49,296 nucleotides of DNA from UBA3700 sp964478025 (GTDB taxonomy: Bacteria > Bacillota > Clostridia > Christensenellales > UBA3700): positions 1 to 49,296 of the forward strand of contig CAYZGK010000013.1 in assembly GCA_964478025.1 (NCBI GenBank), written 5' to 3'. The translations under genes and the position numbers were made by a program. Position 1 is the stretch's first letter. Every line of letters begins with the position of its first letter. Below the pieces are notes generated by a model. That model had not been told where the DNA came from and made no database searches. It worked only from the letters and a program-made list of their open reading frames with translations. This document shows, piece after piece, positions 40,278 through 47,784 of the stretch.

Positions 40278-40889
40278 ATGAACATTATTACAATTAGTCG
40301 TGAATTTGGAAGTGGTGGTAGAGAACTTGCAAAGAGACTTGCTGAGTTTTTAGGCTATAAATATTATGATAAAGAAATAATAAGAGAAATGATAAAACTT
40401 AGTAATTTTAACGAAGCTTATATAGAAAAAACTCTTAATAATATTAAGGAAGATTTTCCATATACAACTTGTAGAAACTTTTCGTTTTATTCTATGCAAC
40501 AAAAACAAACAACACAAATGCTTGTTTTAGAAAGAAAAATAATTTTAGAACTTGCTAAAAAGGAAAATTGTGTGTTTGTAGGTAGATGTGCAGATATTAT
40601 TTTAAAGGAATATAAGCCCCTTGATATATTTGTTTATGCAAGCTTAGAGCATAGATTAAATAGATGCAAAACAAAAGGTCCTAAAGATGAGGGGTTAACA
40701 GATAAAGAACTTTTAAAGAAAATTAAAAATATAGATAAATCAAGAAAAAGACAAAGTTTGCTTTTAGGCTCAGATTCATGGGGGATAAAAGAAAATTACA
40801 ATTTATGTATTAATACTACCGATTTTGAAATAAAAGATTTAGTTCCTTTTGTTAAAGACTTTGCAAAGGTATATTTTAAGGAGAATTAA
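40278..40889 (+). CDS. Cytidylate kinase-like family protein
   Basis: 203 aa from the ATG at 40278, preceded by TAGGAGG; a TTG-like extension to 40254 overlaps the terminator and is rejected. It starts NIITISREFGSGGRELAKRL, the P-loop opening of the cytidylate_kin2 group, then YYDKEIIREM, VFVGRCADIIL and a DKSRKRQSLLLGSDSWG segment. The group is related to CMP kinase, but the in-vivo substrate is unknown. It is coupled to the MATE gene (2 bp gap) and under the leader riboswitch. With a guanidine switch, it would belong to a guanidine response of unknown detail. Confidence 0.82.
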   Translation: MNIITISREFGSGGRELAKRLAEFLGYKYYDKEIIREMIKLSNFNEAYIEKTLNNIKEDFPYTTCRNFSFYSMQQKQTTQMLVLERKIILELAKKENCVFVGRCADIILKEYKPLDIFVYASLEHRLNRCKTKGPKDEGLTDKELLKKIKNIDKSRKRQSLLLGSDSWGIKENYNLCINTTDFEIKDLVPFVKDFAKVYFKEN

Positions 40890-40891
40890 AA

Positions 40892-42232
40892 ATGGCTCAG
40901 GTTTTAGGTGAACATTTTACATATAAAAAATTATTTAAAGCAGTAGTTCCATCTATTCTTATGATGATATTTACTTCTATTTACAGTGTAGTAGATGGCG
41001 TATTCGTTTCTAATTTCGTTGGAGCATCACCTTTTGCTGGTCTTAATTTAATAATGCCGGTTATTATGATTTTAGGATCTATAGGATTTATGATGGGTAC
41101 TGGTGGAAGTGCTTTAGTTGCAAAAACCTTAGGAGAGGGAGATGAAGAAAAAGCAAATAAAATATTTTCAATGGTAATATACTTTTCCGCTATCGCCGGA
41201 ATTATAATTTCCGCAATATGTTTTATATTTATTGAAGATATAGCTAATGCTTTAGGTGGTAATAATGCTACACAAGAGACAATTAAAAATAGTATTACAT
41301 ATGGAAGAATTTTAATAGCAGCAAACTTCATGTTTATATTACAAAACACATTCCAGGCAATGTTTATTGCTGCAGAAAAGCCAATGCTTGGATTTATTGT
41401 AACTGTTGTTGCAGGTATTACAAATATGATACTTGATGCCGTATTTATTTTAGTTTTTAAATGGGGATTAGTAGGTGCTGCTGTAGCAACTGTAATGAGC
41501 TACGTTGTTGGTGGTATTGTTCCAATATTTTATTTTATAAGCAAGAAAAATAATAGCCTTTTAAAACTTGTGAAAACCAAAATAGATTTTAAGGCAATAT
41601 GGCAATCTTGTTTTAATGGTTCTTCAGAACTTTTATCTAATATATCCTCATCTATTGTTAGTATGTTATTTAATATGCAATTACTAAAGGTTGCAGGAGA
41701 TAATGGAGTAGCAGCTTATGGAATAATTATGTATTTAAGTTTTGTTTTCCAAGCAATATTTGTAGGATATGCAATTGGTGTTGCTCCTATAACGTCGTAT
41801 AACTACGGGGCAGAGAATTATTTAGAAGTTAGAAATGTTCTTAAAAAAAGTTTAATAGTTGTCTCTATTTCAGGTGTAGTTATGACTATTTTAACAATAG
41901 GATTTGCAACTCCTCTCTCAAGTTTGTTTACTCATGGAGATAAGGGACTTTTAGATTTAACATCCTCTGGCATGAGACTTTATGGAATATCCTTCCTTCT
42001 TGCAGGTTTAAATATTTATGCTTCTTCATTCTTTACCTCTTTAAACGATGGTTTAGTCTCTGCTGTTATTTCATTTGCAAGAACTTTAGTATTCCAGGTT
42101 ATTGCTATACTAGTAATGCCAATATTATTTGGTACAACCGGTATTTGGCTATCTATTGTTGTTGCTGAGGTTTTAGCAATAATCGTAAGTATAGTTTGCT
42201 TAATTGTTAAAAAGAAAAAATATAGATATTAA
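40892..42232 (+). CDS. MATE-family multidrug efflux transporter (MepA-like)
   Basis: 446 aa, twelve membrane segments, two six-helix halves. Signatures are PSILMMIFTSIYSVVDGVFV, MGTGGSALVAKTLGEGDEEK in half one and the related SYNYGAENYLEVRNVLKKS in half two. It uses a sodium or proton gradient to expel cations, drugs or, if the leader is a guanidine switch, guanidinium-type compounds. AAGGAG precedes the ATG. A long hairpin terminator follows. Close to the MepA branch in length and motif order. Confidence 0.9.
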   Translation: MAQVLGEHFTYKKLFKAVVPSILMMIFTSIYSVVDGVFVSNFVGASPFAGLNLIMPVIMILGSIGFMMGTGGSALVAKTLGEGDEEKANKIFSMVIYFSAIAGIIISAICFIFIEDIANALGGNNATQETIKNSITYGRILIAANFMFILQNTFQAMFIAAEKPMLGFIVTVVAGITNMILDAVFILVFKWGLVGAAVATVMSYVVGGIVPIFYFISKKNNSLLKLVKTKIDFKAIWQSCFNGSSELLSNISSSIVSMLFNMQLLKVAGDNGVAAYGIIMYLSFVFQAIFVGYAIGVAPITSYNYGAENYLEVRNVLKKSLIVVSISGVVMTILTIGFATPLSSLFTHGDKGLLDLTSSGMRLYGISFLLAGLNIYASSFFTSLNDGLVSAVISFARTLVFQVIAILVMPILFGTTGIWLSIVVAEVLAIIVSIVCLIVKKKKYRY

Positions 42233-42244
42233 AAATGAATAAAA

Positions 42245-42298
42245 AGTTCAAATAAAAATGGTGTTAGCTTTCTTGCTAGCACCATTTTTATTTGAACT
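42245..42298. terminator. Long bidirectional terminator between convergent genes
   Basis: Arms 42245-42268 and 42275-42298 are complementary over 24 bp with one T.G pair, loop 6 nt. It serves the MATE operon (+) and faces DUF4143 gene B (-). Confidence 0.9.
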
Positions 42299-42316
42299 AA
42301 AAAATTGGTTTATTTG

Positions 42317-43681
42317 TTAAAGATTTAGTGAAGACAAATTTAATGTAACTTTTGTTTCTATTGCTGTTGTTTTTGTTAAAAACATTGTCATATAAATAGG
42401 TAAATAAAGTTTTTTATTTATTCTTTCTATATTACCATTACATAAAATAAAAGCTTGTGGTATATTGTAGTTTTTATTGCTAAGAAGATTGTCTAAAGCA
42501 GAGTGTATTGTATAATCTTTTCCAGATTTAACTTCGATAGGTAATACATCACCCTTGTATTCAATTAAAAAGTCGACTTCGCCTTGTTTTTTACTATTAA
42601 AATAATAAAGATTTTCATACCCATGAGCAGATAATTCTTGTGCAACTGCGTTTTCAAATATTGCGCCATAGTTGATGTCTTTTTCTTTAGATAACAATTT
42701 TAATTGAATATCAGTATCCATTAAAAGATTTGATAAAATGCCAATATCTGAATGAAATAATTTTACGAGGCGGTTATTAGCAGATAGCTCAAGTGGAGAC
42801 TGAGGTTCGGATACGTTAAAAGTTGGCAATGCAACACCAGCTTTTCTAAGCCACATAAAATCATCTTGTATATCCTTTATTTCATATCCTCTTCCTATTT
42901 CCCCAAGAGAGAATCTCTTGTTTTTGCTGTTTAATTCTTGAGGTATAATTTGATATATGGTATCTAGATGTACTTTTTGTTGCAAAGGAGCATATTGCTC
43001 AATATCTTTTTTATAATATTGATTAATTTTGTTTTGTACTTCGTTTACCTTTTTTAAATCATTGGTTAGTATAAATGTTTGTACAGCCTCTGGCATTCCT
43101 CCGATTAAAAGATATTTATAGAAAGCATCAATTAATTTTTCATGAATAATTGCGTCGATCGGTGTTTCATGTATAAAGCAATCATTTAAATAGGTAATAA
43201 TTTCTTGTTTTAAACCTACTGACCACAAAAATTCCTCAAAGTCTAATGGAAACATTCTTAACTCTTTCATGTATCCTACAGGCCAAGAAGCAATATTGTT
43301 AAGTTCAACACCTAACATTGAGCCAGAGAATATATAACGATATTTACCATCTTCCACTAAAAACTTTGATAGAGTAATTAAATCACAATTTTTTGCATAT
43401 TGAATTTCATCAAAGAAAATAAGTGTTTCATTAGGAATCATCTCGTTAGAAGATAATGCAGAAATCCTAAATAATAAATCCGTAGCATTTTTTGATTGTT
43501 CAAGAATAGGAATAAACTCTTGGTGTTCATATAGATTAATTTCAATAAAATGCTTAAAGTTTGTTTTTCCAAACTCTCGTATAAGGTAGGATTTTCCGAC
43601 CTGTCTAGCACCAGTAATTAAAAGGGCATCATTACTATTTTTCCAATCGTTTAATAAATTTTCAGCTTTTCTTTTTAACAT
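42317..43681 (-). CDS. AAA ATPase with C-terminal DUF4143 domain (gene B)
   Basis: 454 aa, cytosolic. Walker A GARQVGKS (residues 24-31), Walker B LIFFDEIQYAKNCD, sensor FSGSMLGVE, and LLIGGMPEAVQTFIL. The C-terminal PD-(D/E)xK-like pattern is EVDFLIEY ... VLPIEVKSGKDY. Same architecture as gene A at 32280 but distinctly different in sequence, so an old paralogue or separate acquisition. Function unknown. It is transcribed from a promoter built from repeat copies at 43715-43796. The ribosome site ahead of the ATG is AAGGAAG on the minus strand. Confidence 0.9.
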   Translation of the reverse strand: MLKRKAENLLNDWKNSNDALLITGARQVGKSYLIREFGKTNFKHFIEINLYEHQEFIPILEQSKNATDLLFRISALSSNEMIPNETLIFFDEIQYAKNCDLITLSKFLVEDGKYRYIFSGSMLGVELNNIASWPVGYMKELRMFPLDFEEFLWSVGLKQEIITYLNDCFIHETPIDAIIHEKLIDAFYKYLLIGGMPEAVQTFILTNDLKKVNEVQNKINQYYKKDIEQYAPLQQKVHLDTIYQIIPQELNSKNKRFSLGEIGRGYEIKDIQDDFMWLRKAGVALPTFNVSEPQSPLELSANNRLVKLFHSDIGILSNLLMDTDIQLKLLSKEKDINYGAIFENAVAQELSAHGYENLYYFNSKKQGEVDFLIEYKGDVLPIEVKSGKDYTIHSALDNLLSNKNYNIPQAFILCNGNIERINKKLYLPIYMTMFLTKTTAIETKVTLNLSSLNL

Positions 43682-43701
43682 TTTTTTACTTCCTTGACTA
43701 T

Positions 43702-43730
43702 ATTATATACAATGATTAAACATTTTCCAA
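43702..43730 (-). promoter_or_regulatory. Promoter of DUF4143 ATPase gene B
   Basis: Minus strand: TTGGAA (43730-43725, inside the nearest repeat copy), 17 bp, TATAAT (43707-43702). Same arrangement as gene A. Confidence 0.75.
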
Positions 43731-43796
43731 CATAAATAATGCGTAAAATTAAACATTTTCCAACATAAAAAATATGCAAAATTAAACATTTTCCAA
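43715..43796. repeat. Three direct repeats with 33-bp period upstream of DUF4143 gene B
   Basis: ATTAAACATTTTCCAA at 43715-43730, 43748-43763 and 43781-43796 (the reverse complement reads TTGGAAAATGTTTAAT towards the gene). The 17-bp intervals between copies are less conserved. The nearest copy provides the -35 hexamer. Confidence 0.9.
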
Positions 43797-43856
43797 TATT
43801 CATTAAAAAGTGGTCAAGTCAAAAAACCTTGTATTTAACATTAATTCATAAAAAAA

Positions 43857-43874
43857 TTAACCAAAACAGGTTGA
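43857..43874. promoter_or_regulatory. Candidate repressor operator O1 of island 2
   Basis: TTAACC-AAAACA-GGTTGA, an inverted repeat overlapping the -35 of the XRE promoter. Confidence 0.7.
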
Positions 43875-43899
43875 CAATGCGTCTTGTGAGTAATATAAT
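43871..43899 (+). promoter_or_regulatory. Consensus promoter of island 2
   Basis: TTGACA (43871-43876), exactly 17 bp, TATAAT (43894-43899). Confidence 0.85.
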
Positions 43900-43903
43900 T
43901 ATA

Positions 43904-43921
43904 TTAACCAAAAATGGTTAA
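43904..43921. promoter_or_regulatory. Candidate repressor operator O2 of island 2
   Basis: TTAACC-AAAAAT-GGTTAA, a perfect 6-bp inverted repeat with 6-bp centre. It covers the expected transcription start; centres of O1 and O2 are 47 bp apart. Probably bound by the XRE repressor encoded next. Confidence 0.75.
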
Positions 43922-43932
43922 GGAGACTATCG

Positions 43933-44295
43933 GTGAGAACAAGTATAGGGAATTTTTTAAGGGAATTAAGAATAAAAAAAGGAGAAACTTTAAAGGATAT
44001 GGCTGAGAAACTTGGGGTTTCGTCTGCTTTTTTATCTGCAGTTGAGAATGGAAAAAAGAAAATACCAGAATCATGGAGTAATAGATTAAAGGCTATTTAT
44101 TCGTTAGATACAAATCAAGTTAGTTTACTTAAGACAGCAATTATTGAATCGAGTGACTTGATTGAACTAAATGTTGCAAATGTTTCAACTAATAATCGAC
44201 GACTTGCGGTGACATTTGCACGATATTTTGAAACATTGGATGAAAGCACTGCAAATAAAATATTTGAAGTACTTAAAAATAATTCGGAGAAATAG
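43933..44295 (+). CDS. XRE-family repressor of island 2
   Basis: 120 aa from a GTG start at 43933 with AGGAGA 7 bp upstream. Helix-turn-helix at about residues 7-62: FLRELRIKKGETLKDMAEKL, GVSSAFLSAVENGKKKIPES. A C-terminal helical part follows (ARYFETLDESTANKIFEVLK). Two near-identical inverted repeats flank its promoter, so it very likely represses itself. The ImmA/IrrE peptidase starts 2 bp after its stop. Confidence 0.9.
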   Translation: MRTSIGNFLRELRIKKGETLKDMAEKLGVSSAFLSAVENGKKKIPESWSNRLKAIYSLDTNQVSLLKTAIIESSDLIELNVANVSTNNRRLAVTFARYFETLDESTANKIFEVLKNNSEK

Positions 44296-44297
44296 AA

Positions 44298-44822
44298 ATG
44301 ATTAGTTACTATGTCGAAGCTAAATCGAGAAGGGATTTGAGAGAGATTGCTCAGTCAATAAAAAGAATTCTAGGAATTGAAAATATGTTTAAGATTCCTA
44401 TAGTTCAATTGTTGGATATATTTTGTGATGTGTTTGATAATTTTAGCTATGAAATTGTTGAAGATGTATATATGGAAAAGGGGAAGCATGCAGAAACTGA
44501 TGTGGTAACTGGTCATATAAAAATAAAAGAAAGTATATATATAGGTGCTTGTAATGGAATAGGTCGAGATAGAATGACAATCGCTCATGAAATTGGACAC
44601 TTTATAACACTTTGTGTATATGGATTTAAATTGAGTCGTTATTTTGGAAAAAATATAAAAATGTATAACGATCCCGAATGGCAAGCCATGTGTTTTGCGG
44701 GAGAATTTATGATTGATTATGATTTAACAAAAAATATGACACCAAAAGAAGTTGCTAAAATCTGTGGAGTATCACTTGAAGCTGCCAAATATCAGGCAAT
44801 TCACAGGGATGGAAAAGAATAA
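44298..44822 (+). CDS. ImmA/IrrE-family metallopeptidase, island 2
   Basis: 174 aa, ATG at 44298 with GGAG ahead. The zinc motif HEIGH is at residues 97-101 (RDRMTIAHEIGHFITL), with a downstream acidic segment DPEWQAMCFAGEFMIDYDL as likely third ligand. It is the partner protease of the repressor encoded just before. Shorter than the peptidase of island 1 (222 aa), lacking its C-terminal extension. After its stop a 12-bp hairpin (44848-44859 with 44875-44886) may end this transcript. Confidence 0.88.
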   Translation: MISYYVEAKSRRDLREIAQSIKRILGIENMFKIPIVQLLDIFCDVFDNFSYEIVEDVYMEKGKHAETDVVTGHIKIKESIYIGACNGIGRDRMTIAHEIGHFITLCVYGFKLSRYFGKNIKMYNDPEWQAMCFAGEFMIDYDLTKNMTPKEVAKICGVSLEAAKYQAIHRDGKE

Positions 44823-44847
44823 AGAAAATAGCATTTATAATAAAGGA

Positions 44848-44886
44848 AAAACACTTAAAATTGCTACCAACAAATTTAAGTGTTTT
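44848..44886 (+). terminator. Possible terminator after the island 2 regulator genes
   Basis: AAAACACTTAAA (44848-44859) pairs with TTTAAGTGTTTT (44875-44886), 15-nt loop, followed by AT-rich sequence but no strong T run. It separates the regulator pair from the DUF4417-toxin part; the 115 bp that follow hold no gene. Confidence 0.5.
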
Positions 44887-45001
44887 AAAATAAATGTATT
44901 ACTACATTTCTAGTACAATTAGTATAACATTTATTGTCCGATATGTTAAATGGAATTTTGACGATACCCAAAGTGGTAAATTTAATTTAGGAGGACAAAA
45001 T

Positions 45002-45634
45002 ATGTTGTCTAGTCAAGCAAGGTCAAAACAGACCTTTTTACGCAATGAGTTTGATGCGTTCGGAAAATGGAATATTCCTATTATCCGTAAAAACGAACTT
45101 GAGTTAAATAACATTGAATTAATTAGTTACTCAGATATTAAAACTAATGATTGTGATGTTAATAAATCAAAAGGAGTCCATTTTTATATAGACGACTATC
45201 GAATGGAAGGTTTGTATTATAACCCAACAAAATCCTTACATAGGATAGCTCAGTATAAATTTTTGATAACTCCAGACTATAGCCTTTATAAAGATATGCC
45301 CAAAGCAATTCAATTGTTCAATGTGTTTAGAAGTAGGTGGTGCGGTGCATATTGGCAAAGTAAAGGATTATTGGTTGTTCCAAATGTTAGTTGGAGCGAT
45401 TCCAGTACTTTTGATTTTTGTTTTGATGGCATAGAAAAGGGTTCTATTGTTTCGGTAGGAATGATTGGTTGTAAACATAATAAAACAGCATTCATGCGTG
45501 GGTATAATGAAATGTTATTAAGAATAAAACCTACAGCAATATTGTGTTTTGGGAAACCTTTTTTGGATATGCAAGGTAATCTTATTTATATTGATTATAA
45601 TAATTCAAGGAGGGTGAATAGAGATGGGAGGTAG
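45002..45634 (+). CDS. DUF4417-family protein, island 2
   Basis: 210 aa from the ATG at 45002 with AGGAGG upstream; an in-frame ATG at 44894 lies in the untranslated stretch. Conserved framework: KFLITPDYSLYKDMPKAIQL, VFRSRWCGAYWQSKGLLVVP, NVSWSDSSTFDFCFDGIEKG and SIVSVGMIGCKHNK, matching the island 1 protein at 24748 along its length. The function of the family is unknown. The toxin-like gene starts inside its end (11-bp overlap), so the two are made together. Confidence 0.82.
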   Translation: MLSSQARSKQTFLRNEFDAFGKWNIPIIRKNELELNNIELISYSDIKTNDCDVNKSKGVHFYIDDYRMEGLYYNPTKSLHRIAQYKFLITPDYSLYKDMPKAIQLFNVFRSRWCGAYWQSKGLLVVPNVSWSDSSTFDFCFDGIEKGSIVSVGMIGCKHNKTAFMRGYNEMLLRIKPTAILCFGKPFLDMQGNLIYIDYNNSRRVNRDGR

Positions 45635-45998
45635 AGGAACATATTCCGTTGGAAATAATGTAGCATTTACTTATGAAACTATAGGAGAAATTGAGGGTAT
45701 TAAAGTACTGCAAGGTCTAGGCAATAAACACAATTTACCAGAAGAATCTCATACAAGTAAAGCATACATAAAAATTGATAGCCAAGGCAATTTTATAAGA
45801 TATAGAGAGTTTAATGATGATAAAACTACAAAATTTGATATTGATTATCATATTGAACAAAAGATAACTGGTAATAGAGTAGATGAAGTATTTCACATAC
45901 ATTTTTATGATATAAATGGTAAAAGAGATCCAGTCGGAAGAATATTAACAGATGAAGAATATAACAAGTATAAAAAATATTTCAAGGGGAGAGTGTAA
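45624..45998 (+). CDS. Toxin-like protein with DIDY...HxH motif, island 2
   Basis: 124 aa. It begins MGGRGTYSVGNNVAF, the MGGRG-type opening typical of small phage-borne or toxin ORFs, then FIRYREFNDDKTTKFDIDYH and VDEVFHIHFYDINGKRD. The RxF(D/N)(E/D)-K...DIDY...HxH arrangement is shared with the protein at 26459. An 11-bp overlap with DUF4417 and a 2-bp gap to the immunity-like gene make a tight unit. No delivery domain is present. Function inferred only. Confidence 0.6.
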   Translation: MGGRGTYSVGNNVAFTYETIGEIEGIKVLQGLGNKHNLPEESHTSKAYIKIDSQGNFIRYREFNDDKTTKFDIDYHIEQKITGNRVDEVFHIHFYDINGKRDPVGRILTDEEYNKYKKYFKGRV

Positions 45999-46000
45999 TT

Positions 46001-46309
46001 ATGGAAATTATAGATTCATTATTTGAAGCGGTTTACTATGGTACGGATTTAGAATTTAAATATAATGGGTTTTACTACTTCATAAATTCTGGCGTTGAAA
46101 AAAACAATGGTAAAGAAATTCATTCAATAGATGTTTATAAATCAGATTATTCCTTTTATGGTGGTGTGGTTAAAGGCGAAAGTCATGAAATTTTTAATTC
46201 AAAAAATGAGGACTTAAATATAAATACAAAAATGCTTTTTGAAAAGAAAATTTTTGATGGGAAAACATTATATGAAATAGTTAAAGATATAACAGAAATT
46301 AATTATTAA
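46001..46309 (+). CDS. Putative immunity protein, island 2
   Basis: 102 aa, acidic and soluble. It starts MEIIDSLFEAVYYGTDLEFK with YNGFYYFINSGVEKNNGKE and ends KIFDGKTLYEIVKDITEINY. Its final segment recurs in the downstream reading frame (WDGKTLYMVEHEIKRIDWC) and the FEAVYYGTDLEFKYNG opening resembles the 81-aa protein at 26842. Position directly after the toxin-like gene suggests immunity. No named family recognised. Confidence 0.55.
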   Translation: MEIIDSLFEAVYYGTDLEFKYNGFYYFINSGVEKNNGKEIHSIDVYKSDYSFYGGVVKGESHEIFNSKNEDLNINTKMLFEKKIFDGKTLYEIVKDITEINY

Positions 46310-46360
46310 AAAATAATATCAAAAATAAGAGAAATAATTATTGGAGAATTAAGGGAAGGT

Positions 46361-46642
46361 GGACAAGTAAGTGATTTTTTAGAGGCTTTTACATATCAAT
46401 CAATAGAAGTGCTTTTTAAAAATGAAAGATATTTTTCAGATGGAATTACGTTTCAACTGGATGGGAAATTTATGTTTTTCATAATTAAAGTGAATGAAAA
46501 TGGGGAATATTTATCAGATGTTTTTGAGTACACAGGAATATCTATATCAGATTGTTTAGAGGCATTTGAAAATGCTCAAATATGGGATGGGAAAACCTTG
46601 TATATGGTTGAACATGAGATAAAAAGGATAGACTGGTGTTAA
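46361..46642 (+). pseudogene. Start-less paralogue of the immunity-like gene
   Basis: The frame is open from before 46320 but has no ATG, GTG or TTG before a GTG at 46409. From about 46361 it encodes GGQVSDFLEAFTYQSIEVLF, then DGITFQLDGKFMFFIIKVNE, and ends with the paralogous WDGKTLYMVEHEIKRIDWC. The part before 46409 aligns with the opening of the 46001 protein, so the real gene began near 46370 (GTAAGTGATT) and has lost its start codon; a shortened 77-aa product from GTG 46409 remains possible. Confidence 0.55.
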
Positions 46643-46719
46643 TAGTGAAATAAAGTATTGATCTTTATAATTTGTAAATTACTGCTAAAAATAGTAATTA
46701 AACTACTTTACGATAAAAT

Positions 46720-46757
46720 AAAACAGGCTATTAAAACTTATTAATAGCCTGTTTTTT
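46720..46757. terminator. Bidirectional terminator between island 2 and tRNA-Thr
   Basis: AAAACAGGCTATTAA (46720-46734) pairs with TTAATAGCCTGTTTT (46741-46755); T residues follow on both strands. It can end the island transcript (+) and the tRNA transcript (-). Confidence 0.85.
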
Positions 46758-46766
46758 CTTTTGCAA

Positions 46767-46842
46767 TGGAGCTGATGATCGGACTTGAACCGACGACCTA
46801 TGCCTTACCAAGGCATTGCGCTACCTGCTGTGCCACATCAGC
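46767..46842 (-). tRNA. tRNA-Thr (anticodon GGT)
   Basis: On the minus strand: acceptor GCTGATG/CATCAGC, anticodon stem ATGCC/GGCAT around the loop TTGGTAA (anticodon GGT, reading ACC/ACT), T-arm GTCGG-TTCAAGT-CCGAT, discriminator T and an encoded CCA (46767-46769). 76 nt in total. The D stem has one A.C mismatch. Confidence 0.93.
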
Positions 46843-46875
46843 ATTTTTATTACTAATATATTATGCCATATTAGT

Positions 46876-47781
46876 TTACTTTCTCAAATCATTTCCTATT
46901 ATATATCCAATAGAGATGGTGTTTTCTTTATTAGACAATCTTGATGCGATTCTAGTGTCATATTTTGATTCGATTTCTTCCATATTTAGGTTTGAGCAAA
47001 TAATTGTTTTCTTATTATTGTTTGTTCTGCTATCTATTACATTGAACAAATATTCTTTTCCAATAGTATTGCTAACTTCAACACCTAAATCATCTATTAT
47101 TAATAAATCAGAAGCAATTGCATCGTCATATAATGATTCATCAGAAAGCTTATTAAATTTTTTATCTACAAATATATTATTTATATCGAAAGCTGTAGCA
47201 TAAAAAACACTATATTCCTGTTCTAAAAGTTCATTTGCGATAGAGATTGCAAGGGTTGTTTTTCCTATGCCTACTTGTCCTAATATACAAATTAAAGATT
47301 TTTTTGTTTTGCTAAAATTATTAACCCAATTTTGACATAATAAGTATAGAGAAGAAAGGGTATTTTTTTGTATAACATTCATTTTATCTATTTTGTTAGA
47401 TTTAAAAGTTATATTTGTAGCTAAAACTGGTAATCTTGAATTTTCTCTTAAAAGTTTTATTCTTTGAGCTTTTCTACATTCGCACTCATGATTATTTATA
47501 TAGCCTGTATCTTTACATTTTTGACATGAGTAGTAGATGTTTAGGTTTATATTGTTCTTACTAATATAGTTTAATAAATCCTTAGAAACTGCTTGTATTT
47601 CTTGACTGTTTTTAGCTCCATAGGCTTGATCTGTTATTAACTTAGCTCTTTTGGTATAAAGAGTAGAGAAGGTAGGATCTTGCATTGCTTTATTAAATCT
47701 ATCGTTATAATTAAGTTTAGCGAGGTCTAATTTTTCTTTATATAAACTATTTATCTTTTCTTCTATTTCAAATTTATTCAT
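46876..47781 (-). CDS. dnaI: DnaI/DnaC-like helicase loader ATPase
   Basis: 301 aa. The N-terminal part is helical, then a zinc-finger-like CQKCKDTGYINNHECECRKA (about 87-106), then an AAA+ core with Walker A GQVGIGKTT (about 168-176), Walker B LLIIDDLGVE and the sensor segment KTIICSNLNMEEIESKYDTR with arginine finger region RIASRLS. It loads the replicative helicase onto DNA with DnaD-type partners. The gene lies 3 bp downstream of the DnaD-domain gene; together they form the classic Firmicutes primosome pair, followed by tRNA-Thr on the same strand. Confidence 0.87.
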   Translation of the reverse strand: MNKFEIEEKINSLYKEKLDLAKLNYNDRFNKAMQDPTFSTLYTKRAKLITDQAYGAKNSQEIQAVSKDLLNYISKNNINLNIYYSCQKCKDTGYINNHECECRKAQRIKLLRENSRLPVLATNITFKSNKIDKMNVIQKNTLSSLYLLCQNWVNNFSKTKKSLICILGQVGIGKTTLAISIANELLEQEYSVFYATAFDINNIFVDKKFNKLSDESLYDDAIASDLLIIDDLGVEVSNTIGKEYLFNVIDSRTNNNKKTIICSNLNMEEIESKYDTRIASRLSNKENTISIGYIIGNDLRK

Positions 47782-47784
47782 AAA

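Noticed and set aside
46642..46842. tRNA-Thr 3' end as integration site of island 2
   Set aside because: The island does abut the tRNA 3' end, but I found no second copy of the tRNA tail near 43800 and no integrase gene, so there is no evidence for site-specific insertion.
46766..47203. Plus-strand open frame starting with ELMIGLEPTTYALPRH
   Set aside because: This is the well-known false translation across a tRNA gene (tRNA-Thr on the minus strand), continuing antisense to the helicase loader.
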